Source: an uncultured Phocaeicola sp. (GTDB taxonomy: Bacteria > Bacteroidota > Bacteroidia > Bacteroidales > Bacteroidaceae). From it: a DNA stretch of 43,870 nucleotides. The notes beneath the pieces were generated by a model, which searched no databases, was not told where the DNA came from, and saw only the letters and a list, made by a program, of their open reading frames with translations. Location of the stretch: contig CANQSM010000019.1 of the NCBI GenBank assembly GCA_947626525.1, positions 1 to 43,870 on the forward strand, read 5' to 3'. Made by a program: the position numbers and the translations under genes. Below are positions 1 to 8,476 of the stretch, piece after piece (the first letter of the stretch is position 1; each line of letters opens with the position of its first letter).

Positions 1-15
1 AATTTTTTAACATTT

Positions 16-1011
16 CTAGTTTAAGGCACGGATAAAGTGCCTTAAATCAAGGGTATGCCCTAAATTGAGTACTAACAGCAGATGGAGGAAGCCTTTCGTT
101 TCGGCCTGTACGGATACAAAATATTTGCGGGTATGCTCAAACTGATTGGGATATTTGGCGCTGTAGAACGTGTTGGCGCCATAATCTTTGTCGGAATAAC
201 CGGCTTGCCATTTTACATCCGCCTGCGGGTGGGTAAACATTCCTTGGTAAAAGGCTTTCCGGGTCTTGAAATCACTGTTCGCCGTGGCGCCGTCACTTCG
301 GTTCAGGCTTCCGGACAGCTGGTTGCTGACTTTTCCCGTGGTATAGTTGAAACGGGCTCCTCCGCCAGCCAGGCCGTATGAACCGCCTCCCATATATGCG
401 GCGACATGGCTTTTCGAGTCTGTTTGGGTCACGATATTGATGGCGCCCGACAAGGAGGATGTACCGTAGACGCGTCCTGCGGGCCCTTCAAGAATCTCGA
501 TGCGTTCAATGTCATTTAAGTCAACCGGAAAATCCGCGGCGTTGTGTCCTGTTTGCGGGTCACAGATGTTCACGCCATTTAAAAGGAGAGTAATTTGATC
601 GAACGTGCCTCCACGTATGCTGATGTCTGTTTGAATTCCGAGATCACCCCGTTGGCGGACATCTACGCCCATGACATACTTCAGTAAGTCGTTTACACTT
701 TGCGCCGGCGCGGCGGCAATGGCCTCGCGATCCAGTACTGTCACCATTCTCGCCGCCTGGCTCAAAGGGAGCGGCACGCGTGATGCGGTCACTTCCACCT
801 CCCGCATCTCCACATCCGTATCCGATGATGAGTCTGAAACATGGTGCACGGTCTGGGCCGAGACGCTCTCCGTATTGGCAAATGCCAAGGTGGCAAAAGC
901 CAGCACGCCTATGCGTACTTCTTTTTTCAAACTACAGAACACGGAATACGGTTTGCGGTGCAGCTGGTGAAACCGTACAGTCATCTGTTGGTTTTGTCTT
1001 TGTTTGTACAT
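16..1011 (-). pseudogene. TonB-dependent receptor, truncated (BtuB-like plug and start of barrel)
   Basis: Outer-membrane active-transport receptor fragment of 331 residues; intact relatives are usually 600-700. After a signal-peptide-like N-terminus ending near residue 53 (SVSAQ) comes a plug domain, about residues 70-195, with the typical ISIRGGTFDQITLLLNG and RIEILEGPAGRVYGTSSLSG stretches, then the first barrel strands. After ...VSVQAETKG (about residue 307, near base 90) the sequence stops looking like a barrel, and the last 24 residues, ending HFIRALN, are unrelated low-complexity sequence. I infer that an insertion, deletion or rearrangement cut the gene near base 90; most of the barrel is absent from this window. 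The ligand is unknown. It is transcribed divergently from the BASS transporter. The plug identification is strong; calling it broken rests on length and the change in character at the end. Confidence 0.8.
20..46. repeat. Perfect 10-bp inverted repeat beside the receptor break
   Basis: TTTAAGGCAC (20-29) and GTGCCTTAAA (37-46) form a perfect stem with a 7-base loop, inside the foreign tail that ends the truncated receptor. Going out on the minus strand it is followed by A-rich rather than T-rich sequence, so it is a poor terminator. It may be the subterminal part of a mobile element lying left of the window, but no transposase is visible to support that. Confidence 0.45.
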
Positions 1012-1045
1012 AAATAATTGGTTTTAGTTTTGCAAAATCGCATGG

Positions 1046-1053
1046 CAAAGATA
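1046..1053 (-). promoter_or_regulatory. -7 element TATCTTTG for the TonB receptor
   Basis: The minus strand reads TATCTTTG here, a perfect match to the Bacteroides TAnnTTTG element, 35 bases before the receptor ATG. It mirrors the identical element on the other strand at 1074-1081. No clear -33 TTTG was found at the expected spacing. Confidence 0.5.
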
Positions 1054-1073
1054 GGTCATTCGGGATTTATATC

Positions 1074-1081
1074 TATCTTTG
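1074..1081 (+). promoter_or_regulatory. -7 element TATCTTTG for the BASS transporter
   Basis: Perfect TAnnTTTG match 33 bases before the chosen ATG at 1115. Together with the element at 1046-1053 it makes a head-to-head promoter pair whose -7 boxes are inverted copies 20 bases apart, so the two transcripts would compete for or share bound polymerase. Confidence 0.5.
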
Positions 1082-1114
1082 CGCGCTGAAAAATAATCTT
1101 CATTTTTGCCGTTT

Positions 1115-2053
1115 ATGTGGAAGCTGCTTAAAGATTGGACCTTGCCTGTGGCCATGCTGGCGGGTACGTTGGTTTATTTCTTGTTTGTCTGGATTCCTTT
1201 GTTGGAGCCGCTCAAGCCTTTTGTCCGTTCGGTCATCGATTACCTGACGCCTACGCTGATATTTGTCATGCTGTTTGTTACTTTTTGTAAGGTCTCGCCG
1301 CATGAGTTGCGTTTGCGGCGCTGGCATGTGTGGTTGTCCGTATTTCAGGTTATAGCCTGTGTGGTGGTGTACTATTTGCTTGCTCCGTTCGACAAGATCG
1401 TGGCGCAGGCAGCCATGGTGTGTGTCATCTGCCCCACTGCCACGGCCGCGGCGGTGATTACCGGCAAGTTGGGAGGCAGCTCGGCAAGTCTTACCTCTTA
1501 CACTCTGTTGTCCAATCTGTTGACCACCATTATCGTGCCTGTCATCTTCCCGATGGTGGAGCCTCATGCCGGCATCGGTTTCTTTATCTCTTTCCTGCTG
1601 ATACTGGCCAAGATATTTCCCTTGCTGATATGCCCTTTCCTGGCCGCGTGTGTCATGCAGTACGTCTTTCCGAAGCTGAACGCCCGCATTACCTCTCTGC
1701 GCGACCTGGCTTTTTACCTGTGGGCCATATCGTTGGCCATTGTCACCGGAGAGACCGTAAGGTCGCTTATGACCAGCCATGCCGACCCTAATGTGGAACT
1801 ATGGATAGCTTTGGCCTGTTTGGTGATTTGTTGCCTGCAATTCCTTTTGGGCAAAACCATCGGCAGCCGTTACAACGACCGCATCAGTGCCGGACAGGCT
1901 TTGGGACAGAAAAACACCGTGCTGGCTATCTGGATGGCTTATACATTCTTGAACCCGTTGTCATCGGTTGGACCTGGTTCGTATGTATTGTGGCAGAACA
2001 TTATCAACAGTTATCAGTTGTGGAAAAAGCGAAAGAACAGGCTTAGGCAATAG
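1115..2053 (+). CDS. BASS-family (bile acid:sodium symporter-like) transporter
   Basis: Integral inner-membrane protein of 312 residues with about nine or ten hydrophobic segments. The stretch CPTATAAAVITGKLGG and the C-terminal GQKNTVLAIWMAYTFLNPLS resemble the two crossover signatures of bile acid:sodium symporter-fold transporters (BASS, PF01758-like), which move organic anions with Na+. The substrate cannot be told from sequence, and bile acids should not be assumed. I chose ATG at 1115; an in-frame TTG at 1106 would add three residues but is less likely. It starts 33 bases after a TAnnTTTG element, runs divergently from the truncated TonB receptor, and ends before a strong hairpin at 2089. 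Fold assignment is fairly sure; function is inferred. Confidence 0.72.
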   Translation: MWKLLKDWTLPVAMLAGTLVYFLFVWIPLLEPLKPFVRSVIDYLTPTLIFVMLFVTFCKVSPHELRLRRWHVWLSVFQVIACVVVYYLLAPFDKIVAQAAMVCVICPTATAAAVITGKLGGSSASLTSYTLLSNLLTTIIVPVIFPMVEPHAGIGFFISFLLILAKIFPLLICPFLAACVMQYVFPKLNARITSLRDLAFYLWAISLAIVTGETVRSLMTSHADPNVELWIALACLVICCLQFLLGKTIGSRYNDRISAGQALGQKNTVLAIWMAYTFLNPLSSVGPGSYVLWQNIINSYQLWKKRKNRLRQ

Positions 2054-2088
2054 TTGTAAAATGATGAAATGAAGTGCTTGAATAAATT

Positions 2089-2160
2089 TGACGGAAAGGG
2101 AACCTTTCATGAAAAGTATGATCTTATTCAGTCATGAAAGGAACCCGATCCGTCATTTTT
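2089..2160 (+). terminator. Long-stem terminator between convergent genes
   Basis: Two 24-base arms (2089-2112 and 2132-2155) pair at 20 of 24 positions, with a 19-base loop, followed by TTTTT at 2156-2160. It lies between the transporter stop (2053) and the end of the convergent small gene (2208), so it can end the transporter transcript and possibly act in both directions. Confidence 0.75.
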
Positions 2161-2207
2161 AGAGTGGAGGGCCCGGCTTTTTGATTGGTCGAGCTTTCCC
2201 GGTACAG

Positions 2208-2549
2208 TTATCTCGCTCTTTTGTGGCGGCCTTGCGGACGCATGCGCATGCTTTGGTATTTTTTGTATTGTTCTTCAGTCAAAATACTCTTTATTTTCTC
2301 ATCCGTTTGCTTCCTTTTAGCTTCCATTTCCTCGCGTGAGGGCCTTTGGCCTGAATCATTTTTGGAAGGTCTCATTTCTTCCATGGCTTCTTTGAACTGT
2401 TTGGCTTGTTTCTCATCCAGTCCTAATTCAGTGACTATTTTCTCGATTCTTTGCGAGCGGTCCGGTCTTTCCCTTTTCTTGTCTTGTGCCATGCATGCAG
2501 CCGAGCTGATGAGTATCGCAACGGCTAAACTGAAAATTTTTTTCTTCAT
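2208..2549 (-). CDS. Small periplasmic Spy/DUF4890-like protein
   Basis: A 113-residue secreted protein: signal peptide about 1-21 (ending ACMAQ), then a highly charged helical body rich in K, R, E and Q. The pattern of two LTxxQ-like helix turns (LGLDEKQAKQF and ILTEEQYKKY, near residues 43 and 92) is that of Spy/CpxP-like and Bacteroidetes DUF4890 proteins, small periplasmic helical proteins often tied to envelope stress or metal-responsive systems. The C-terminus is very basic (GRHKRAR). It converges on the transporter, with a terminator hairpin between them. The family assignment comes from this pattern, and no partner gene is adjacent. Confidence 0.7.
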   Translation of the reverse strand: MKKKIFSLAVAILISSAACMAQDKKRERPDRSQRIEKIVTELGLDEKQAKQFKEAMEEMRPSKNDSGQRPSREEMEAKRKQTDEKIKSILTEEQYKKYQSMRMRPQGRHKRAR

Positions 2550-2792
2550 AACTTTTGTAATTTAATTGGTTTCATGTAACATACTTATGACTCTATTTGC
2601 CGGAAAACGTTTACTCTGTATTTTTTATTATCTACGAATGAGGAAACTCTGTCGACAAAATAGGAGTTTATGCCTCAAAAAAAACATGTAAATTGGAAAA
2701 GACTCGTTGTCTTTTAGCGGCGAGACTGATTTATTTGTAATATTGCACAAAAATACAGAAACATTGTTCGTGTCCATAAAAAATAGAAAGAA

Positions 2793-3329
2793 ATGAATGT
2801 ACTTTCCATAATTGATTCTTATTATAAAGAGAATGACAGACTCAGAGACATTTTGTTGATACATAGCCGTGCGGTGGCTGACAAGGCTCTGCATATTGCG
2901 GAAGCTCATCCCGAGCTGCGATTGGATACTGTCTTTCTGGAAGAGGCGGCTATGCTTCATGATGTAGGCATATTTTTAACGGATGCATCCGGTATTGCTT
3001 GTTATGGCACGGAACCTTACATCTGTCACGGTTACTTGGGTGCGGAACTGTTGCGGAAAGAGGGTTTTCCCCGGCATGCTTTGGTTTGTGAACGACATAC
3101 CGGTGCCGGCATTTCATTAAAGCAGATTATAGAGCGGCACTTGCCTATTCCACATCGGGATATGATTCCGGTCAGCATGGAAGAACAGGTTGTTTGTTTT
3201 GCAGACAAGTTTTATTCGAAAACTCATCTGGAGCGGGAGAAGAGTGTAGAGGCGGCATTGAAAAGCATCTCCAGATATGGGGAGGAGGGTGTTATGCGTT
3301 TTAGAACATGGTGTGGGCTCTTTCTGTAA
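2793..3329 (+). CDS. HD-domain phosphohydrolase
   Basis: A cytosolic 178-residue protein with a complete HD metal-site pattern: H24 in the first helix, H56-D57 in AAMLHDVGIF, H79, H95 and H102 in the middle, and D138 in VVCFADKFYSK. Single-domain HD proteins of this size usually hydrolyse phosphate esters of nucleotides, but the substrate cannot be read from the sequence. It precedes lptD on the same strand by 90 bases, a gap that holds a TAnnTTTG element, so lptD probably has its own promoter. Start ATG at 2793 fits the first conserved helix. The C-terminus (WCGLFL) is unremarkable. Confidence 0.85.
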   Translation: MNVLSIIDSYYKENDRLRDILLIHSRAVADKALHIAEAHPELRLDTVFLEEAAMLHDVGIFLTDASGIACYGTEPYICHGYLGAELLRKEGFPRHALVCERHTGAGISLKQIIERHLPIPHRDMIPVSMEEQVVCFADKFYSKTHLEREKSVEAALKSISRYGEEGVMRFRTWCGLFL

Positions 3330-3386
3330 CTCTAAAAAATAAATTAAAATACTTTGCATTCTTCTTTTTTATTGACTGATATTGTG

Positions 3387-3394
3387 TAATTTTG
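3387..3394 (+). promoter_or_regulatory. -7 element TAATTTTG before lptD
   Basis: Exact TAnnTTTG match 26 bases before the lptD ATG, in the gap after the HD-domain gene. Confidence 0.45.
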
Positions 3395-3419
3395 CCATCC
3401 GATGTGTAAAGCCTGACTA

Positions 3420-6149
3420 ATGTCATCATTAAGAATCTATATAAACATATCTATATTATTGGTGTTTGTGCTATGGCTATGGCCTCGAAGCGCCGACGCG
3501 CAACGTCGGAAAAGACAAGATACTCCGGCGGATTCTGTCAGGGTGGAGCGTGCCGTGTCGGATTCGTTGGCTGTGGATACTGTAGCTGCCAAACCTAAAA
3601 AGGAAGCCTTGGACGCGCCGGTTATCTATGAATCGAACGATTCTACTATCTTTTCGGGCAGGAACGCCACGTTGTATGGATCGGGAAAGGTGAATTATCA
3701 GAAGATAGAATTGACGGCTGAAGTAATTTCCATGAATATGGACAGCAGCACGGTGTATGCCAACGGTATCAAGGATTCGTCGGGAGTAATCAAGGGAAAG
3801 CCGATTTTCAAGGACGGTGAGACTCCTTATGAGTCGGAAACCATGAGCTATAATTTTAAATCGAAGAAGGGATTTATCAATAACATCACCACAGAACAGG
3901 GCGAAGGGTATATAACCAGTCAGAATGCCAAAAAGGGAGCGAATGATGAGTATTATATGGAGCATGGGCGTTATACCACTTGTGATGATCATGAACATCC
4001 GCATTTTTATCTGGCATTGAGCCGCGCGAAAGTCCGTCCTAAGAAAAACGTAGTGTTTGGTCCGGCTTGGCTGGTTGTGGAGGATGTTCCGTTGCCTTTG
4101 GCCATTCCTTTCGGTTTTTTCCCTTTTAGCAGCAAATATTCATCAGGGTTCATCCCCCCGAGCTATGGGGACGAGACAACCAGAGGATTTTATTTGCGTG
4201 ACGGCGGTTATTATTTTGCCATCAGTGATCAGATGGACTTGAAGCTGACCGGTGAAATCTTCACAAAGGGCTCATGGGGATTAGGGGCTGTGTCGAATTA
4301 TAATAAGCGTTATAAGTTTTCGGGAAGTTTCAATTTGAGTTACTTGGATACTAAGACGGGTGACAAGAATATGCCTGACTATTCGGAAACGACGAGCTTT
4401 AAAATAATGTGGACACACAGACAGGATCCGAAAGCCAATCCCAATACCATTTTTTCGGCTAGTGTCAACTATGCGTCAACTAGTTATGAAAAGTCGAATT
4501 TGGGTAGCTGGTATGACCCCCAACTTTATTCGCAAAGTACACGTACATCGAGTGTCAGTTATTCCCGTACTTTCCCGAATCAGAATCTGACTATTTCCAG
4601 TACATTCAATATTTCACAGAATACACGAGACTCTGTCGTCTCCATGACTATGCCCGACCTGAATATCTCTTTAGGGCGTATCTATCCTTTCAAACGTAAA
4701 AAGGTGGTAGGGAAAGAGCGTTGGTATGAAAAGATCTCCCTTCAGTATACCGGACAGTTAAGTAACAGCATTACGACCAAGGAGGATTTGCTCTTGAAAT
4801 CTGATTTGATGAAGGACTGGCGTAACGGTATGCGTCATGAAATACCTATCAGCGCCACTTTTACTTTATTCAAATATATCAATGTCGTGCCTTCGTTCCG
4901 ATATACTGAGCGTTGGTATACTCATAAGATAAAGCGCGGTTGGGATGAAGTGAACAGGGAAGAAGTACGTGATACGATTTATGGTTTCAACCGGGTTTAT
5001 GACTACAGTCTGAGTCTGTCCGCTAATACTACTTTATATGGATTTTATAAGCCTTCGAAGAGGATCTTCGGTGACAAGATTGAAATGATTCGTCACGTGT
5101 TCAAGCCTTCTATCAGCTATAGTATGACTCCCGACTTCGGGGCGCGCAAGTATGGTTTCTGGGATAGTTATGTTTATACAGATGAGAACGGTGAGGTACG
5201 TCAGGTAGAATATACTCCGTATGCCGATGCCCTGTTCGGGTATCCTGGCAGAGGTAAATCCGGAAGTATCAGTTTTGATGTGTCTAACAATTTGGAAATG
5301 AAGGTTAAGTCGGATAGGGATTCTACCGGTGTAAAAAAGATTAGCTTAATTGACGAATTGTATGCGGGCATATCCTACAATACCGCCGCGAAGGAAAAAC
5401 CTTGGAGTGACCTGAATATGCGGTTGCGTTTGAAATTAACTAAAAAATATACTTTCAATCTGAGCGCCCGGTTTGCCACGTATGCCTACACGTTTAATGA
5501 GAACGGGCAGGTAGTGGAAGGTAACCGTACGGAATGGTCTTACGGACGGTTCGGACGTTTCCAGGGGATGAGCCAAAACTTCTCTTATACTTTTAATAAT
5601 GATACGTGGAAAAAGTGGTTCGGCAAGGATAAGGATAAAGAAACGGCTTCGAATAATGATACCTCAGATACGGAGGCGGACAACACGCAATATGACGAAT
5701 TCGGGAATCCGATAGAAGAGGAACCCAAGAAAAAGACAGAAGTGAAGGCGGATGTGGATGAAGATGGCTATCTGCGTTTCAAAATGCCATGGTCTTTTAC
5801 GGTTTCGTATGGTATTACCATGAGTGAAGACCGCAGCGCAAAGATTAATATTAAGACCATGCGTTATCCATACAAATTTACGCAAAACATGAATTTCTCC
5901 GGTAATGTGAAATTGACTGATAAATGGAATATTTCCTTTTCGAGCGGTTATGATTTCGAAGCGAAAAAAATCTCCATGTCTACGGTGAACATTTCCCGTG
6001 ATTTGCATTGCTTCCAGATGACGGCAGGTATGGTATTTGGTCCGTTTACTTCATATAACTTTACTATCAGCGCTAATGCCAGTATGTTGAAAGACGCTTT
6101 GAAGTATGATAAACGAAGCAGTATCAGCAGCAACATTGAATGGTACTAG
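3420..6149 (+). CDS. lptD: LPS-assembly outer-membrane protein LptD
   Basis: A 909-residue outer-membrane protein. Signal peptide about 1-27 (ending SADAQ), a low-complexity linker, then an OstA/LptA-like beta-jellyroll (about 60-200) with the repeated pattern YGSGKVNYQKIELTAEVI and SETMSYNFKSKKG, then a barrel rich in alternating aromatics ending in IEWY. This domain order is LptD's, the beta-barrel that with an LptE partner inserts LPS into the outer leaflet. A short conserved YTTCDDHEHPHFYL segment sits at the jellyroll/barrel junction. A low-complexity acidic insert (about residues 745-775) probably forms an exposed loop. The partner LptC is encoded in this window at 11935-12555. Bacteroidetes relatives are annotated as putative LPS assembly protein LptD; the call is by architecture. 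Confidence 0.85.
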   Translation: MSSLRIYINISILLVFVLWLWPRSADAQRRKRQDTPADSVRVERAVSDSLAVDTVAAKPKKEALDAPVIYESNDSTIFSGRNATLYGSGKVNYQKIELTAEVISMNMDSSTVYANGIKDSSGVIKGKPIFKDGETPYESETMSYNFKSKKGFINNITTEQGEGYITSQNAKKGANDEYYMEHGRYTTCDDHEHPHFYLALSRAKVRPKKNVVFGPAWLVVEDVPLPLAIPFGFFPFSSKYSSGFIPPSYGDETTRGFYLRDGGYYFAISDQMDLKLTGEIFTKGSWGLGAVSNYNKRYKFSGSFNLSYLDTKTGDKNMPDYSETTSFKIMWTHRQDPKANPNTIFSASVNYASTSYEKSNLGSWYDPQLYSQSTRTSSVSYSRTFPNQNLTISSTFNISQNTRDSVVSMTMPDLNISLGRIYPFKRKKVVGKERWYEKISLQYTGQLSNSITTKEDLLLKSDLMKDWRNGMRHEIPISATFTLFKYINVVPSFRYTERWYTHKIKRGWDEVNREEVRDTIYGFNRVYDYSLSLSANTTLYGFYKPSKRIFGDKIEMIRHVFKPSISYSMTPDFGARKYGFWDSYVYTDENGEVRQVEYTPYADALFGYPGRGKSGSISFDVSNNLEMKVKSDRDSTGVKKISLIDELYAGISYNTAAKEKPWSDLNMRLRLKLTKKYTFNLSARFATYAYTFNENGQVVEGNRTEWSYGRFGRFQGMSQNFSYTFNNDTWKKWFGKDKDKETASNNDTSDTEADNTQYDEFGNPIEEEPKKKTEVKADVDEDGYLRFKMPWSFTVSYGITMSEDRSAKINIKTMRYPYKFTQNMNFSGNVKLTDKWNISFSSGYDFEAKKISMSTVNISRDLHCFQMTAGMVFGPFTSYNFTISANASMLKDALKYDKRSSISSNIEWY

Positions 6150-6170
6150 ATAGGGACAGCCGGAAATGCC

Positions 6171-6833
6171 TTACCATTGGATGGGCTCTTTGCCGTGCGC
6201 TGCCAGATAATCATTGGTCCGGCTGAAATGTTTATTTCCAAAAAAACCATTGTAGGCGGAAAGAGGAGATGGGTGGGCGGAAGTCAGTACAAGATGTTTG
6301 TTACGGTCGATAAACGCTCCTTTTTTTTGGGCATAACTTCCCCATAAGATAAATACCAGGTTCTCTCTTTCTTCCGCCAAACAGCGTATGGCAGCGTCGG
6401 TAAATTCTTCCCAGCCTCTTCGTTGGTGCGAACCTGCCTGATGTGCTCTCACCGTCAGAGTGGCATTGAGCAACAGCACCCCTTGGCTGGCCCACCGGGT
6501 CAGGTTTCCGGTAGGGGGTACCGGAGTTCCTAAATCATCTTGTATTTCTTTGAATATATTTACCAAGGAAGGAGGGAAAGGCACACCGTCGTTTACGGAG
6601 AAGCAAAGTCCGTGTGCTTGCCCGGGGCCATGGTAAGGGTCTTGTCCGATGATGACAACTTTGACTTTATCGAATGGGCAAAGATTGAACGCGTTGAAAA
6701 TAAGTTTCCCCGGTGGATAGATTGTACCTGATTTGTATTCGTTTCTCACAAAATCTGTCAGAGCGATGAAATAGGGTTTGTCAAATTCAGTGGTGAGATG
6801 TTTCTTCCAGCTTTCTTCTATTTGTACGTTCAT
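6171..6833 (-). CDS. ung: Uracil-DNA glycosylase, family 1
   Basis: A 220-residue cytosolic repair enzyme that cuts uracil from DNA to start base-excision repair. The water-activating loop [13 protein letters not shown] is at residues 63-75 (D65 the general base), the [17 protein letters not shown] segment follows, and the [13 protein letters not shown] leucine-intercalation loop lies near residue 187. All are intact and the length is normal for the family. It converges on lptD with only 21 bases between the stops. Upstream is its own TAnnTTTG element. Confidence 0.97.
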   Translation of the reverse strand: MNVQIEESWKKHLTTEFDKPYFIALTDFVRNEYKSGTIYPPGKLIFNAFNLCPFDKVKVVIIGQDPYHGPGQAHGLCFSVNDGVPFPPSLVNIFKEIQDDLGTPVPPTGNLTRWASQGVLLLNATLTVRAHQAGSHQRRGWEEFTDAAIRCLAEERENLVFILWGSYAQKKGAFIDRNKHLVLTSAHPSPLSAYNGFFGNKHFSRTNDYLAAHGKEPIQW

Positions 6834-6858
6834 GGTAATTTATTTTTAGATATCCGTA

Positions 6859-6866
6859 CAAATATA
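6859..6866 (-). promoter_or_regulatory. -7 element TATATTTG before ung
   Basis: The minus strand reads TATATTTG, an exact TAnnTTTG match, 26 bases before the ung ATG. Confidence 0.5.
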
Positions 6867-6895
6867 CGGTTATTTAATGAAAAAGAAGAGTCTGC

Positions 6896-6948
6896 AAAAT
6901 AAAAATTGAAAACAGAGAGCGGTACACAACCCGGTTCTCTGTTTTCAA
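6896..6948 (-). terminator. Terminator after asnA
   Basis: A perfect 13-bp stem (6906-6918 with 6936-6948) and a 17-base loop. On the minus strand it is followed by an AATTTTTATTTTG tail. It lies 28 bases beyond the asnA stop and upstream of the ung promoter, which suggests that asnA and ung are separate transcripts. Confidence 0.8.
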
Positions 6949-6976
6949 TATGTCTGACTTCTACATTATAATAGCC

Positions 6977-8014
6977 TTATATAAGCGGAATGCTTGCTTC
7001 CATGCATTCTTTCCGCATCTCATCCGGCCAGATGCTTGCCTGGATTTCTCCGATGTGCGCTTTACGCAGGTAAATCATGCAGAGCCGTGATTGACCGATG
7101 CCTCCTCCTATGCTTAGAGGCAGGCTGCCTTCCAGCAACCGTTTATGGAAATAAAGTTCCATACGCTGTTCTTGGCCGGCTAGTTGGAGCTGGCGTATCA
7201 GAGCTTCCCGGTCTACCCTTATACCCATTGATGACAGTTCAACGGAGCGGTCGAGGATACTATCCCATATAAGCAAATCTCCGTTCAGTCCCGGGAGCCC
7301 GTCAAGACCAATACTTGTATAGTCATCGTAATCAGGTGCCCGCAGGTCGTGTTCTTTTCCGTCAGCCAGTTTGGCACCAATGCCGATGATAAATACGGTA
7401 CCGTATTTTCTGGCAATCAGATCTTCCCGTTCTTTGGGGGTCTTGTCGGGATAAAGCTGGCGTAACTGTTCCGAATGAATGAAGTAGACCTTTTCGGCCA
7501 GAAATGGTTTGATTTGCGGATAAGCTTCACATACCATGAATTCAGTGCGGAGCATAGCCGCATAGATGCGATTGACTATTGTCTTCAAAAAGTCAATGTT
7601 TCTGTCTTCTTTGGTAATCACTCTTTCCCAATCCCATTGGTCTACATAAAGTGAATGTAAATTGCCCAAACGTTCATCGGCCCGAATGGCATTCATGTCT
7701 GTATAAATACCATATCCGGGCTCGATATGATAGTCAGCTAGCGTTAAACGTTTCCATTTGGCAAGAGAATGTACTACTTCGGCTTGTACATCGCCTAAAT
7801 CTTTGATGGGAAATGATACGGGGCGTTCCGTTCCGCTTAAGTCATCATTGATACCCATTCCTTTCAATACAAAAAGTGGAGCCGTTACTCTGCGTAAACG
7901 TAATTCTGCGGAAAGATTCTGCTGGAAGTATTCTTTTACCTTTTTGATACCTAACTCCGTTTGTTTCAAATCGAGCAAAGGCGTATAGTGCAGGGGCTTT
8001 ATAAAATAACTCAT
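6977..8014 (-). CDS. asnA: Aspartate--ammonia ligase (asparagine synthetase A)
   Basis: A 345-residue cytosolic enzyme making asparagine from aspartate, ammonia and ATP (AMP-forming), related to class II aminoacyl-tRNA synthetases. Recognisable conserved stretches include GINDDLSGTERPVSFPIK, VVHSLAKWKRLTL, LYVDQWDWERV, HDLRAPDYDDYT, ELSSMGIRVD and the class II motif 3-like IGGGIGQSRLCM. Length and motif order match E. coli AsnA. It has its own promoter and terminator, so it looks monocistronic. The sequence shows nothing about regulation beyond the -7 element. Confidence 0.97.
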   Translation of the reverse strand: MSYFIKPLHYTPLLDLKQTELGIKKVKEYFQQNLSAELRLRRVTAPLFVLKGMGINDDLSGTERPVSFPIKDLGDVQAEVVHSLAKWKRLTLADYHIEPGYGIYTDMNAIRADERLGNLHSLYVDQWDWERVITKEDRNIDFLKTIVNRIYAAMLRTEFMVCEAYPQIKPFLAEKVYFIHSEQLRQLYPDKTPKEREDLIARKYGTVFIIGIGAKLADGKEHDLRAPDYDDYTSIGLDGLPGLNGDLLIWDSILDRSVELSSMGIRVDREALIRQLQLAGQEQRMELYFHKRLLEGSLPLSIGGGIGQSRLCMIYLRKAHIGEIQASIWPDEMRKECMEASIPLI

Positions 8015-8072
8015 ATTTTTCGAATGCTTATTTTAGTTAGTTAATTTGTTTAATTGATTCTCTAATGGTTTG

Positions 8073-8080
8073 CAAATATA
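8073..8080 (-). promoter_or_regulatory. -7 element TATATTTG before asnA
   Basis: Exact TAnnTTTG on the minus strand, 59 bases before the asnA ATG. The rest of 8015-8239 is AT-rich and I see no gene in it. Confidence 0.45.
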
Positions 8081-8239
8081 CTAATTAGATTGAATAATGA
8101 AACTAAAATAAGATAAATAAGTGGTATAAAGAAAGAAAATTATAAATATGACGTGCATTTTATTATTTGTTGAATGGCATAAGGTGACTTTGTTGAAAAA
8201 AATAATGTCTCAAGTATAGGATGTAATCATAATATTTTG

Positions 8240-8247
8240 TACTTTTG
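8240..8247 (+). promoter_or_regulatory. -7 element TACTTTTG before tRNA-Arg
   Basis: Exact TAnnTTTG ending 10 bases before the tRNA 5' end, a natural promoter distance for a tRNA transcript. Confidence 0.55.
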
Positions 8248-8257
8248 TACTCCATAA

Positions 8258-8330
8258 GGCTCCGTAGCTTAGTGAATAGAGCGTCAGATTCCGGTTCTGA
8301 AGGTCGTGCGTTTGAATCGCACCGGGGTCA
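8258..8330 (+). tRNA. tRNA-Arg (anticodon CCG)
   Basis: A 73-base cloverleaf: acceptor GGCTCCG/CGGGGTC (two G-U pairs), D-stem GCTT/GAGC, anticodon stem TCAGA/TCTGA around the loop TTCCGGT with anticodon CCG at 8291-8293, variable AGGTC, T-stem GTGCG/CGCAC with loop TTTGAAT, discriminator A. It reads the arginine codon CGG. The 3' CCA is not encoded. The T-loop begins TTTGAAT rather than the usual TTCGAAT. Confidence 0.95.
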
Positions 8331-8337
8331 CAAGTAG

Positions 8338-8373
8338 AAAGAGGAATTTCCAGACTGAAATTTCTCTTTTTTT
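8338..8373 (+). terminator. Terminator of the tRNA-Arg transcript
   Basis: A 13-bp stem with one G-U wobble (8338-8350 with 8357-8369), loop CAGACT, then a run of T to 8373, starting 8 bases after the tRNA end. Confidence 0.85.
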
Positions 8374-8402
8374 AATAGGCTTTATAAACTAAACCGTAAA
8401 TA

Positions 8403-8450
8403 AAATATCCCCAAAAAGCAAATTGTAGCTTTTTGGGGATATTTTTATTT
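8403..8450. terminator. Perfect 17-bp hairpin, probably bidirectional terminator
   Basis: Perfect arms at 8403-8419 and 8428-8444 around an 8-base loop, T-rich on the right and A-rich on the left. It lies between the plus-strand tRNA unit and the minus-strand ppiD-like gene (stop at 8477), so it best serves as the terminator of the ppiD-side operon and a back-up for the tRNA. Confidence 0.8.
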
Positions 8451-8476
8451 CCTTTCACTTTGATTTCAAATCCTTT

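Noticed and set aside
1100-1780. A 226-residue minus-strand frame opposite the BASS transporter.
   Set aside because: It is rich in Q, R, H and G with no hydrophobic core, typical of the reverse complement of a membrane-protein gene; the plus-strand transporter explains the region.
2628-2960. A 110-residue minus-strand frame overlapping the HD-domain gene start.
   Set aside because: Low-complexity, F/I-rich shadow, opposite a well-supported HD protein.
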